From NCBI GenBank assembly GCA_016186945.1, contig JACPKR010000040.1, positions 1-31,312 of the forward strand: a stretch of DNA of 31,312 nt, read 5' to 3'. Position numbers and translations under genes: made by a program. Shown piece after piece: positions 7,338-15,142 of this stretch. This DNA is from Deltaproteobacteria bacterium (GTDB taxonomy: Bacteria > Bdellovibrionota_B > Oligoflexia > Oligoflexales > Bog-1112). Each line of letters begins with the position of its first letter. Within the stretch, counting starts at the first letter, position 1. A model generated the notes under the pieces. That model made no database searches, was not told where the DNA came from, and saw nothing but the letters and a program-made list of their open reading frames with translations.

Positions 7338-9452
7338 TCATACATTAACCTTCAATTCTTGTAGTTTTTTCCATTCATCGACCAGACTTGAATCGGTTTC
7401 CTTGAGCATGGTTTCAAAAAACTTGGTCATATCGTCGATCGCATCGTTTTTAACGCTATGGGGAACTGTTTGAGAAAGAGCTTTGTATGTGTCGGAGATA
7501 TAACGCAGGAGGATTCCTTCGGCCCGCTCCAGCTTGTATTCCCTGGCATATTCGGAAAACGAAAAATGATGCTCGTATATTTCCCTTGCGATGGACTTGG
7601 GACGAATATTCTCCTGCTCGACCCACGGGTGCTTGGTTATAAAATTGTTGAAGTGCCCATAAATGAAATCCGCCATGGGCTTAGGGTATTCCAGTTTTTC
7701 CAGCTCATTCAAACGGTCCTCATAATCCATTCCCTGGAGCTTTAGCTCGGCTAATTTCTCACTTTTAATCTTCTCCAACTGCCGCGCTAGAATGAGGGTG
7801 GGGTTTTCCAGGATGGATTCCACCAGGGAGAGGAGTTGGAGGGGATAAGTTTCCTCAAACGGGTCCAGAAACACAAGAGCGTCAAGGAGGAAAAGCGACA
7901 AGGTTTGGTCCATGGAAAAATCTTCCTGCAAGTCAACGTTCACCTTTACCTTGCGTTCGTCAAAACGATCTGCGACGGGGATGATATCCACAACTTTCTT
8001 CTGGACCAGGGCGCGAAATAACTGAAAAGCCCGTTTGTGCAGGTGTACCTTCGCAGCATCGGACTCATGACAGTCCCGCAGGACTTGTCTCATGGCCCCG
8101 CAGCCGTCACTTGTGCGACTGAGGACATTCAAAAGCATGCCGTGAGAGATTTGAAAGCTTGAACGCAAAGGTTCTGGGTCTGAGTCCAGTAGCTTCCGAA
8201 ACGTCTCCTCCGTCCAGGGGACAAACCCTTTTTCAGGGGGCTTGGCTTTTACGAATTTCTTCCGAGGATTGAGGAGTGCCTTTTTTTCTAACTTCTTGTT
8301 TTCAATCACATGCTCAGGGGCTTGAACGGTGACGAAGCCTTTCACGTCGAAACCTTTTCGACCCGCTCTACCGCTGATTTGGTGGAAATCTCTGGCGGTT
8401 AAAATTCCCGTTTTTTGCCCATCGAACTTGCAAAGCCTAGTGAAGAGAACCGTGCGAATGGGAATATTGACGCCGACCCCAAGGGTATCCGTACCGCTGA
8501 TGATTTTCAGCAACCCCTTCTGCGCTAACGATTCGACGAGGATACGGTACTTGGGAAGAAGTCCAGCGTGGTGAAGCCCGACCCCGTGGCGCAGAAACGT
8601 TTTCATCTCCTTCCCGTAGGGACTTCCGAAACGATATTCAGCGATTTCTTCAGCGATTCTGGCTTTCTGCTCCTTCGGACAGAAGTTCAGGCTGAGGAAA
8701 CTTTGCGCCACTTGCGCAGCTTCCCTCTGCGAGAAATTGACGATGTAGATCGGTGCCTTGCCCGCCTCCATCAAGCTCGTCACCGTCTGATCCAGAGGGT
8801 CTTCACTATATTGAAACTCCAGAGGTACCGGCCGCTCAACAGAGCGGACCAAGACCGTCTGAAGTCCTGTCAGTTTCTTCAGTTCCTTCTCAATAAACTC
8901 AGTGGCCCCAAACGTCGCTGACATGAGGAGAAAACGGCTCTTCTTCATAGTCAGAAGAGGTAGTTGCCAGGCAATCCCTCGATCTCGGTCGGCGTAGTAA
9001 TGGAACTCATCCATGATCACGTCCTGAACGGGAACGTCTGCTCCTTTCCTCAAGGCCATGTTCGCGAGAATTTCAGCAGTACAGCAAAGGATCGGCGCCT
9101 CCCGATTTACCGCAGCGTCGCCGGTGAGAAGCCCAACGAGATGCGGGCCGAAATCGCGGCATAACGCAAAAAATTTCTCGTTTACCAACGCCTTCACTGG
9201 GCTGGTGTAAACAGACCGCCGTCGACTTGTCAGGGAAAGATAATGAAGTGCCGTCGCAACCAAAGACTTGCCAGAGCCTGTTGGTGTGTTAAGAATCACA
9301 TTCTTACCGTTATAAAGTTCGAGAATCGCTTCTTCCTGGGCAGGGTAAAGCTCCTTCTCCTGCTCTGTGACCCAAGCCAGGAACTTATCAATCGCCTGGT
9401 CGGGCGTGTAAATCTCGTCTCTAAAACTGTAAGATAATGGATACTGGATCAT
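7338..9452 (-). CDS. DEAD/DEAH-box helicase with DUF3516-like C-terminus
   Basis: A 704-residue superfamily 2 helicase. Visible motifs are Walker A TPTGSGKS (56-63), the Q-like LYPAQEEAI (36-44), [12 protein letters not shown] (motif Ia), Walker B as DEFH (148-151), motif III SAT (about 178) and motif [12 protein letters not shown] in the second RecA domain. DEFH followed by YYAD and the long C-terminal extension that includes [18 protein letters not shown] are features of the DUF3516 group of Ski2/Mtr4-like helicases. Members are presumed to unwind RNA or DNA in an ATP-dependent way; the biological substrate is not known. AGGAAG precedes the ATG. It is first in a two-gene unit with the transporter. 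Confidence 0.85.
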   Translation of the reverse strand: MIQYPLSYSFRDEIYTPDQAIDKFLAWVTEQEKELYPAQEEAILELYNGKNVILNTPTGSGKSLVATALHYLSLTSRRRSVYTSPVKALVNEKFFALCRDFGPHLVGLLTGDAAVNREAPILCCTAEILANMALRKGADVPVQDVIMDEFHYYADRDRGIAWQLPLLTMKKSRFLLMSATFGATEFIEKELKKLTGLQTVLVRSVERPVPLEFQYSEDPLDQTVTSLMEAGKAPIYIVNFSQREAAQVAQSFLSLNFCPKEQKARIAEEIAEYRFGSPYGKEMKTFLRHGVGLHHAGLLPKYRILVESLAQKGLLKIISGTDTLGVGVNIPIRTVLFTRLCKFDGQKTGILTARDFHQISGRAGRKGFDVKGFVTVQAPEHVIENKKLEKKALLNPRKKFVKAKPPEKGFVPWTEETFRKLLDSDPEPLRSSFQISHGMLLNVLSRTSDGCGAMRQVLRDCHESDAAKVHLHKRAFQLFRALVQKKVVDIIPVADRFDERKVKVNVDLQEDFSMDQTLSLFLLDALVFLDPFEETYPLQLLSLVESILENPTLILARQLEKIKSEKLAELKLQGMDYEDRLNELEKLEYPKPMADFIYGHFNNFITKHPWVEQENIRPKSIAREIYEHHFSFSEYAREYKLERAEGILLRYISDTYKALSQTVPHSVKNDAIDDMTKFFETMLKETDSSLVDEWKKLQELKVNV

Positions 9453-9501
9453 TAGGCTTCTTCCTAAAATGGGGTAATATAGTGTTCAAGATAATCAATT
9501 T

Positions 9502-9621
9502 GGGGACAAACTTTTTGAAAAAAGTTATTTCCCCAACCCCCTTTTCAAAAACTTCAGTATCTAACGTTTTTTGGGGGGAGGTGTGGAGGGGAACTTTTTT
9601 TCAAAAAAGGTCCTCTCCACA
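9502..9621. repeat. Palindrome-rich intergenic block (two A/T-loop hairpins)
   Basis: The 214-base gap between the divergent helicase and tolQ genes holds two inverted repeats of the same style. One spans 9502-9534 (GGGGACAAACTTTTTG / AAAAAAGTTATTTCCCC). The other spans 9582-9621, with arms TGTGGAGGGGAACTTTTTT and AAAAAAGGTCCTCTCCACA matching at 17 of 19 positions. A C-run/G-run pair between them could also base pair. A T-run follows the second hairpin. Because the flanking genes diverge, these are unlikely to be simple terminators of either; a dispersed repeat or a regulatory structure in the tol leader is more likely. Confidence 0.55.
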
Positions 9622-9666
9622 AATTCTTTTTTCCAAATACACCAAATACAATAGTAGAGGATTCAC

Positions 9667-10470
9667 ATGACGTCCCTAATCGCTTCCGCGCCTGCTTATG
9701 CTGAGCAAGTTTCCGTCACCGATATTTATTCCCCTATGACCGCGGTGCCAACGGTTATCGAGCGAGGTCTGCAATCCGGCCCGGTAGTCTTCACTGTCCT
9801 TGCTATCCTTATTATGATGAGCATTCTCACCTGGGCCATTCTTTTTGCAAAATGGAAATATTTGCGAAAGATAAGGCGGGTAAACGATAAGTTCCTGACG
9901 AAGTTCAAAGATAGCCGTTCTCTAAGCGAGTTGAACAGCCAGATTGACGAACAACCTTACAGCCCTCTACGTGAGGTGTTTCGCTCGGGTTATGGAGAAC
10001 TTTTGCGTAACCGACACCTACGTGAGCACAAAGTGCCTGAGTTGGGAATCAGCGCTGCTATGGATAACCTCAAACGTACCCTTCAGAAAACGAAAATTGA
10101 GGAACGCCGACAACTGGAACGCTTCCTTACCTTCCTAGCTATCAGCGCTTCGTCGAGTCCGTTCATTGGGCTATTTGGGACGGTCTGGGGGATTATGTCT
10201 GCATTTGAAGGCATCGCACAGACGGGAAGCACAAGTCTTGCCACGGTCGCACCGGGAATTTCAGAAGCCCTCATAGCCACAGCTTTTGGTCTTGCCGCCG
10301 CGATTCCGGCGGTCATTGGTTACAATATTGCTAATCAGAATATTCGAGGTCTTCTTATCGGAATAGATGGTTTTTCCGCAGATTTTCTCAATATCATCGA
10401 GCGTTACTTTGTTGCCGACAAGACGAAAAAAGCAGGGCCGAGTGAGCTAACACATAGCCAAGAGGACTGA
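9667..10470 (+). CDS. tolQ: TolQ proton channel subunit of the Tol-Pal system
   Basis: A 267-residue MotA/TolQ/ExbB family protein. It has one membrane segment near residues 38-60 (VVFTVLAILIMMSILTWAIL), a cytoplasmic helical domain, and two C-terminal membrane segments. The family hallmark near 160-185 reads SSPFIGLFGTVWGIMSAFEG, and the third segment contains PGISEALIATAFGLAAAIPA, including the channel Thr and Pro positions. TolQ and TolR form the inner-membrane proton-driven motor that energises TolA for outer-membrane constriction. AGAGGA lies six bases before the ATG. The tolR start follows two bases after the stop, so the operon is tight. Confidence 0.93.
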   Translation: MTSLIASAPAYAEQVSVTDIYSPMTAVPTVIERGLQSGPVVFTVLAILIMMSILTWAILFAKWKYLRKIRRVNDKFLTKFKDSRSLSELNSQIDEQPYSPLREVFRSGYGELLRNRHLREHKVPELGISAAMDNLKRTLQKTKIEERRQLERFLTFLAISASSSPFIGLFGTVWGIMSAFEGIAQTGSTSLATVAPGISEALIATAFGLAAAIPAVIGYNIANQNIRGLLIGIDGFSADFLNIIERYFVADKTKKAGPSELTHSQED

Positions 10471-10472
10471 CA

Positions 10473-10901
10473 ATGGCGGGAAAAATAGGATTCGGCATGG
10501 ACAATGACGAACGAGACGATCTGGCGGAGATCAACATCATCCCGCTTGTCGATATCATGCTCGTTCTGCTGATAACATTCATGATCGCAGCGCCCCTCTC
10601 GATTCGTGGTATTAACGTTAACCTTCCCACAAGCAAGGCGAAGGGACAACATGTTGACGGAGACAAAGTAATACTGTCTATCGACAGGAATGGAAAATAC
10701 TTCCTGGAGAAGGTTCCTATTTCCGCACAGGAACTTCCCAACAAGATTCAAGCCATCTATGCGACGAAGAAGGAAAAAAACCTCTACATCCGAGCTGACA
10801 AGAATGTTGCTTACGGAACCGTGGTTGACGCGATGGGTATTGCCAAACTAGCAGGAGTCGACAAGATTGCGATGTTGACCACTCCTCCTCCAAAGGGATA
10901 A
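10473..10901 (+). CDS. tolR: TolR (ExbD/TolR family) motor subunit
   Basis: A 142-residue ExbD/TolR protein. A short cytoplasmic tail leads into the single membrane helix EINIIPLVDIMLVLLITFMI, which includes the conserved proton-carrying Asp in PLVDIMLVLL. The periplasmic domain ends with the typical KNLYIRADKNVAYGTVVDAM pattern. Length is normal for TolR. It sits between tolQ and tolA, with a two-base gap before and a three-base gap after, as expected for a co-translated motor complex. ExbD is the alternative, but the tolA and tolB neighbours settle the assignment. Confidence 0.92.
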   Translation: MAGKIGFGMDNDERDDLAEINIIPLVDIMLVLLITFMIAAPLSIRGINVNLPTSKAKGQHVDGDKVILSIDRNGKYFLEKVPISAQELPNKIQAIYATKKEKNLYIRADKNVAYGTVVDAMGIAKLAGVDKIAMLTTPPPKG

Positions 10902-10904
10902 GCG

Positions 10905-11723
10905 ATGGGCCTTTGGAAAAAGCCTGGCGTGTACGACTCGATCCTTCAGTCTAAGGATGAGCGAACCGACGTGGAGATGAAGACACTCGAACGCTTCTTC
11001 ATCGCGTCGGCATTCGTTCACATTTTCATTCTCGTATTCGATCCCTCCTACCTGTATTTTAAACCTAAGAGAATGGATACCGAGATGGTCATCGAAGCTG
11101 ACCTCATCCCCCTGCCTCCCAGCTCGCAGGAGAAGGACGTCGCAGCTCCTCGGATGCTGCCCCAGGTTCCCAAGAAATTTCAGCTGGATCTGTCAGAGAA
11201 AAAAGAGGAACTTGCGCTGGAAGAGGCCAAGAAAGAGACAAAGCCAAGCGAGGAACAGGAAAAAAAAGACGAAACTTTACGAAAAGTCTCCATGGATCGC
11301 CTGATGAAGGAAATAGCGCGATTGAAAGCCAAAGATACCGCTGAAAAGGGAAAAATTCCCAGGCTGTCGAAAACACTGAAAGAACGCAAGGAACAACTGG
11401 CAGGCGGTCAAATGAAAGCCATCCTATCCATTGGGGACACCGAGAACGGTTATACTTCGGTTCTCAGGAATTGGATCTTGCGCTATTATACTCTTCCGGA
11501 AATTTTTGGTCTCAAGGACGCAGACATTAAAGCCGTTGTACGACTGGTGTTGAATCGTGAAGGAACGATTCAAAACATACGCTTGGAACGATCCTCCACT
11601 AACACCTTGTTCGACGAACTGGCAATGAAAACAGTAAGAGATGCCGCCCCCTTTCCTCATCCTCCGCAGGAATGGGTGGGAAAGGTGATTCTGCTCCCCT
11701 TCGAACCTAAAGCTAAGGAGTAG
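10905..11723 (+). CDS. tolA: TolA-like protein with a TonB-type C-terminal domain
   Basis: A 272-residue protein with one membrane segment (about residues 30-47, FFIASAFVHIFILVFDPSYL), a Pro-containing linker, and a Lys/Glu-rich helical rod (about 95-170) typical of the TolA stalk. The C-terminal domain (about 185-270) includes GYTSVLRNWILRYYTLPE, AVVRLVLNREGTIQNIRL and a FDELAMKTVRDAAPFPHPP ending, the TonB/TolA C-terminal fold. It spans the periplasm and transmits motor energy to the outer-membrane side. The stalk is shorter than in E. coli TolA (421 residues). Position between tolR and tolB supports TolA over TonB. Confidence 0.85.
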   Translation: MGLWKKPGVYDSILQSKDERTDVEMKTLERFFIASAFVHIFILVFDPSYLYFKPKRMDTEMVIEADLIPLPPSSQEKDVAAPRMLPQVPKKFQLDLSEKKEELALEEAKKETKPSEEQEKKDETLRKVSMDRLMKEIARLKAKDTAEKGKIPRLSKTLKERKEQLAGGQMKAILSIGDTENGYTSVLRNWILRYYTLPEIFGLKDADIKAVVRLVLNREGTIQNIRLERSSTNTLFDELAMKTVRDAAPFPHPPQEWVGKVILLPFEPKAKE

Positions 11724-11725
11724 GT

Positions 11726-13087
11726 GTGAAACCGCGTATCTTTTTTGCATTTCTATATTTTTGCTCATCCATGATCGTACAGGCGCAGACTCCTTACGTC
11801 GTCAATATCGACAGCCCAAATTTTCGCAAACTGGTGGTCGCTCTTCCTAGTTTGGACGTCACCCCCAGTCAGGAGAAGCAGTTACTGGAACTTCAGGCGA
11901 AGGCCAGCGAACGTTTGTCTTACCTTTTCAAGTTCACGGGCCTATTTGAAGTCATGAGTGCCGATGCTTTCAAGAGCAAAGAAAGGAAAGTCCTTGACGT
12001 TGGGTTTTGGAAAACGATCGGAGTAGATTCTGTAAGCTCAGGAAGCCTGACACTTGTTAACAAACGCCTCACCCTGACTCTCTGGACCCAGGATGTGCAT
12101 CAAAATAAAGTCTTGCTTAAGCAAACTTACAAATTGTCAGATCCGCTCAAGCTGGAAACCCATCTGAGAAACTATGTGGACAAAGTTCTCAACCTCTATA
12201 CAGGGAGGCCGGGCATCTTCCAGACGAAAATTGCATTCATCGGGAAGAAAACAAAGACTTCCCATAAGCAGGTCTATCTCTGCGATTTCGACGGGAGCAA
12301 TGTCCGGCAGATCACCGCTGAGCCAGCGATTCACCTTTCCCCCTCTTGGAATCCGAGCGGAACAGAACTTCTCTACACCTCGTACCAAAAGGGGAACCCT
12401 GACTTGTATTTGACTAAGCTTGCCTCAAAGGAGACGATCCTGATTTCTGGGACGCAGGGAATCAATATTGGTGGAACGTTCACGCCTCAAGGAAAGCTTG
12501 TTGCGTTCACTGGTTCCACTGATGGAGACTCAGACATATACGTTACCAAACCGTCCGGAGGCCCTCGCCGTCCCCTGCTTGTGGGGCACGGAAGTGAGGT
12601 GGACGCTTCTTTTTCACCTGACGGTCGCTGGCTTGCCTATGTATCAGGACGTTTCTTTAACCCCCACATTTTCGTTGCAGAGCTGACCTGGAATTCAGAT
12701 TTCTCCGATTTGAAAGTCAAAAGCGACATGCGCCTTACCCACGCTGGCTGGTACAATGCGACTCCCACGTGGTCGCCTGACTCGAAGAAAATTGTGTTTG
12801 CTGGGTTTGACAAAGACATAGGCCGCTTTGATCTCTTCATGATGAATCCAGACGGGAGCAAACTTGAGCGTCTCACCCTCGATTCGGGGGATAACGAGAG
12901 TCCGACGTTCTCGCCCAATGGTCGCCTCATGATGTTCCAGTCAAACCGAATCGGAAATTCCCCGCAGAAGGGAGTCTCCCAACTTTACATTATGAACCAC
13001 GATGGCAGTGAACAAAGGCGAATCGACACTGGCCTCTATCTGGCTGAGGAACCTAACTGGGGTCCCTTTATTGAGCAAGGAGATTGA
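11726..13087 (+). CDS. tolB: TolB periplasmic beta-propeller protein
   Basis: A 453-residue protein with a signal peptide (KPRIFFAFLYFCSSMIVQAQ). The N-terminal domain is followed by six-bladed WD40-like propeller repeats of the TolB type, visible as repeated SPSWNPSGTELLYTS, DASFSPDGRWLAYVSG, TPTWSPDSKKIVFAG and SPTFSPNGRLMMFQSN stretches, each preceded by a D-G-S or similar turn. TolB docks to Pal and links TolA with outer-membrane components. Translation probably starts at GTG 11726, because AAGGAG ends six bases upstream and no ATG lies before the signal peptide. It begins three bases after the tolA stop. Confidence 0.93.
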   Translation: MKPRIFFAFLYFCSSMIVQAQTPYVVNIDSPNFRKLVVALPSLDVTPSQEKQLLELQAKASERLSYLFKFTGLFEVMSADAFKSKERKVLDVGFWKTIGVDSVSSGSLTLVNKRLTLTLWTQDVHQNKVLLKQTYKLSDPLKLETHLRNYVDKVLNLYTGRPGIFQTKIAFIGKKTKTSHKQVYLCDFDGSNVRQITAEPAIHLSPSWNPSGTELLYTSYQKGNPDLYLTKLASKETILISGTQGINIGGTFTPQGKLVAFTGSTDGDSDIYVTKPSGGPRRPLLVGHGSEVDASFSPDGRWLAYVSGRFFNPHIFVAELTWNSDFSDLKVKSDMRLTHAGWYNATPTWSPDSKKIVFAGFDKDIGRFDLFMMNPDGSKLERLTLDSGDNESPTFSPNGRLMMFQSNRIGNSPQKGVSQLYIMNHDGSEQRRIDTGLYLAEEPNWGPFIEQGD

Positions 13088-13090
13088 AGC

Positions 13091-13417
13091 GTGAAATTGG
13101 AAGGCAGAGGAAGGGTGAAATTCCCAAAATTCGACCGCCCCATGATCCGCATCAACGATGGAAATTTTGAAATCCTGGATCTCTCCCCCATCGGGGTGAA
13201 ATTCAAAGGCACAAAAGATCTTCCCTTGGACCGGCAAAGTGAATACATCGTGGAACTGATTTTCGTAGAACAGAAACCAATCAAGACAAAAGCCAAGCTT
13301 GCAAGAAAAATCGGTGACCTCTACGCCCTCGCTTTTACAAAAGCAGTGCCGGAAAAGATCCTTTTGAAAGAAGCAGAGCGAATCAAGAAAAGGCATGGAG
13401 ATGTCGAGATTTCATAG
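13091..13417 (+). CDS. Small PilZ-like domain protein
   Basis: A 108-residue protein starting at GTG 13091, four bases after the tolB stop. The pattern FEILDLSPIGVKFKGTKDLP, then a hydrophobic strand YIVELIFVE and a second basic strand KAKLARKIGDLYALAFTK, follows the PilZ layout, including the D-x-S-x-x-G motif. PilZ domains bind cyclic di-GMP through an N-terminal RxxxR pair together with D/NxSxxG; the N-terminal part here has several Arg/Lys residues but no clean RxxxR at the expected spacing, so nucleotide binding is uncertain. Its place in the tol operon suggests a link between cyclic di-GMP or envelope signalling and Tol function, which is inference. Confidence 0.6.
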   Translation: MKLEGRGRVKFPKFDRPMIRINDGNFEILDLSPIGVKFKGTKDLPLDRQSEYIVELIFVEQKPIKTKAKLARKIGDLYALAFTKAVPEKILLKEAERIKKRHGDVEIS

Positions 13418-14228
13418 CAAAGGGAGAGAGCTTCTGATTTTAAGCATCCTGACACAAGCTTGCAATTCTCTGTTCTACCACCCGGACAGCGTGATTTACA
13501 GCACACCTGACCAAGTGGGCCAGAACTACGAATCCTTCACCCTTCCTGTTGACGATCAGGTGTCGCTTCATGCCTGGCATGTCTCAGCGAAAAAACCTCG
13601 TATGGGGACTGTTCTTCATTTCCACGGTAACGCACAAAATATGACGTCACACTTTCTCTATGTTTATTGGCTTGCCGAATATGGTTTTGACATCATCACC
13701 TTCGACTACAGGGGTTATGGCACCTCCACGGGAAAACCAACGAGGGAGGGGATTTACCGAGACAGCCTTGCGATTCTGCAAGAGGCTGTGAAACGCAGCG
13801 AGCACCTATTCATACTCGGGCAGAGCCTCGGAGGCGCCGTGGCAATTCCAGCCATCGCTAAGCTTAAGCCAGCAAACCTGCGAGGGCTTATCCTCGATAG
13901 TTCTTTCTCCTCCTACCAGAGCATTGTTGAGGAAAAACTATCAGCGTCCCTGATCACCTACCCCATCAAAAAATTACTCAAACATCTGGTCGGTGACGAA
14001 TACAGCCCGAGAGACTTTGCGGAACAGATTTCCGTCCCAACCTTAATCATCCATGGGAAAAATGACCCTGTAGTACCATACATAGAAAGTAAGCGACTCA
14101 GTGAGTTCATCCCCCATGCGGAGTTTTGGACTTGGGAAGGGGAGGGGCACACCCAAGCCTTTGCCAGCGAAAACAGCTACCGTCAGCAGCTTGTCAATTG
14201 GATGTTACGCCAGGTTTCTAGTCACTAG
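13395..14228 (+). CDS. Alpha/beta hydrolase, probable lipoprotein (BEM46-like)
   Basis: A 277-residue alpha/beta-hydrolase. A hydrophobic N-terminus ends at ILTQAC (Cys23), suggesting a lipoprotein or membrane anchor even though the lipobox is imperfect. HFHGNAQNM is the oxyanion-hole HGN motif, FDYRGYGTSTG is the usual following loop, and the catalytic triad is Ser144 in GQSLGG, Asp224 in HGKNDPVVP and His252 in GEGHTQ. The pattern matches BEM46/YfhR-type serine hydrolases, usually esterases or peptidases of unknown substrate. The start overlaps the PilZ-like gene by 23 bases (ATG 13395 or 13401), so coupling is likely. It stands where pal would be expected in many tol operons. Confidence 0.85.
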   Translation: MEMSRFHSKGRELLILSILTQACNSLFYHPDSVIYSTPDQVGQNYESFTLPVDDQVSLHAWHVSAKKPRMGTVLHFHGNAQNMTSHFLYVYWLAEYGFDIITFDYRGYGTSTGKPTREGIYRDSLAILQEAVKRSEHLFILGQSLGGAVAIPAIAKLKPANLRGLILDSSFSSYQSIVEEKLSASLITYPIKKLLKHLVGDEYSPRDFAEQISVPTLIIHGKNDPVVPYIESKRLSEFIPHAEFWTWEGEGHTQAFASENSYRQQLVNWMLRQVSSH

Positions 14229-15142
14229 GCTTTGGAGCAAGGAGTTTGGAGGAAACTGCGCAAGTAATGCGTAAGCCACTTGGGGCAAATAGGGAGAGGG
14301 GGGTTTGGGGGGGCGAGTGAAGCGTCGCCTCCCCCGGATTTCTTGGAGGAACCAGCTGCGCAGTTTCCTCCAAACCACCTCCTTGCCCCAAGTGGCTTAC
14401 GCTCCAAGTTGCCAACGGCAAACCCAGCATAAGAATTCAACATGCTCTTACAGAACTTAAAAGCCAAGTTCTTCGGAACGACCCCTCGAAAGACAGAAGG
14501 GTCAAGTAGGGACGCTAAACTCGGCCGTACCCCAAAGAAGACGCAGGAACTAAACCCGGCCCTCAGGCACCAAGTCTCCAGCTCCTTGGGCTGGATAAAC
14601 ATCGAGTGGACGTGTAGGTAGCGAGGCGTGTTTTTCACCAGGACTTCCACTAATTTGATGGTGACTAGTTTGGAAAGGAGCGTCCTGTTGAAGGTATGGA
14701 AGAAAAAAAGCCCTCCAGGTTTCAAAAGCCGTCGAGCTTCTTCCACCACCAGTCGGGGATTCTCAACGTGTTCCAAGACGTCGCAAGAAACGGCTACGTC
14801 GAAGCTTTTATCGGGAAATCCCGTCTTGCAAACATCCCTCTGAAGATAGCGTACCTTGCTGGTCTCGTCATACTTTCTAGCAACCTCTAAACTTTCCAAA
14901 GAAAGGTCGACACCGGTCACCTGGCAATCGTTCCGCGCCAAAAAATTAGAAATAAATCCACCCCCACAACCAAGATCAATGACATGCGGTGACAGAAGTT
15001 CCTTTTCTCGCATTGTTTTAAGAATCCAGGGGCCTAGCAAACGTGATTCGGCTCGCAGCAAAGCGATGGGATCATCGTACGCTTGATACCACCGATCCCC
15101 CAATGTGTTGTAGACAGAGTTGTTGATGCGTGCGCTGCTCAT
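14225..15142 (-). CDS. UbiG-like SAM-dependent methyltransferase with repeat-derived tail
   Basis: A 305-residue class I methyltransferase. Motif I is VIDLGCGGGF (54-63), followed by VTGVDLSLESLEVA (motif II acidic turn), DVAVSCDVLEHVENP (motif IV/post I) and LLKPGGLFFFHTFNRT. The last motifs and the overall pattern match UbiG O-methyltransferases of quinone and related phenol pathways, which also end near a YxGYA stretch (here NSYAGFAVGN). About 58 further residues are encoded entirely by palindromic element copy B (RKPLGARRWFGGN...). Its ATG overlaps the polyketide synthase stop (ATGA), so the two are coupled and it probably methylates that enzyme's product. True UbiG function is possible but less favoured by this context. 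Confidence 0.82.
   Translation of the reverse strand: MSSARINNSVYNTLGDRWYQAYDDPIALLRAESRLLGPWILKTMREKELLSPHVIDLGCGGGFISNFLARNDCQVTGVDLSLESLEVARKYDETSKVRYLQRDVCKTGFPDKSFDVAVSCDVLEHVENPRLVVEEARRLLKPGGLFFFHTFNRTLLSKLVTIKLVEVLVKNTPRYLHVHSMFIQPKELETWCLRAGFSSCVFFGVRPSLASLLDPSVFRGVVPKNLAFKFCKSMLNSYAGFAVGNLERKPLGARRWFGGNCAAGSSKKSGGGDASLAPPNPPLPICPKWLTHYLRSFLQTPCSKA
14236..14402. repeat. Dispersed palindromic element, copy B, plus adjoining fragment
   Basis: The full copy spans about 14264-14402: left terminal repeat GTAATGCGTAAGCCACTTGG, G-rich block, internal hairpin GGAGGAACCAGCTGCGCAG/TTTCCTCC, and right terminal repeat CCAAGTGGCTTACGC. Immediately before it, 14236-14263 carries a second fragment (GCAAGGAGTTTGGAGGAAAC, then TGCGCA) of the same family in the opposite sense, as if one copy had landed in another. 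The element lies between convergent genes and forms the 3' end of the methyltransferase gene. Confidence 0.88.

Noticed and set aside
9437-9670. 77-residue plus-strand ORF before tolQ
   Set aside because: It is composed of the hairpin-rich gap and the antisense start of the helicase; no ribosome-binding site or family.
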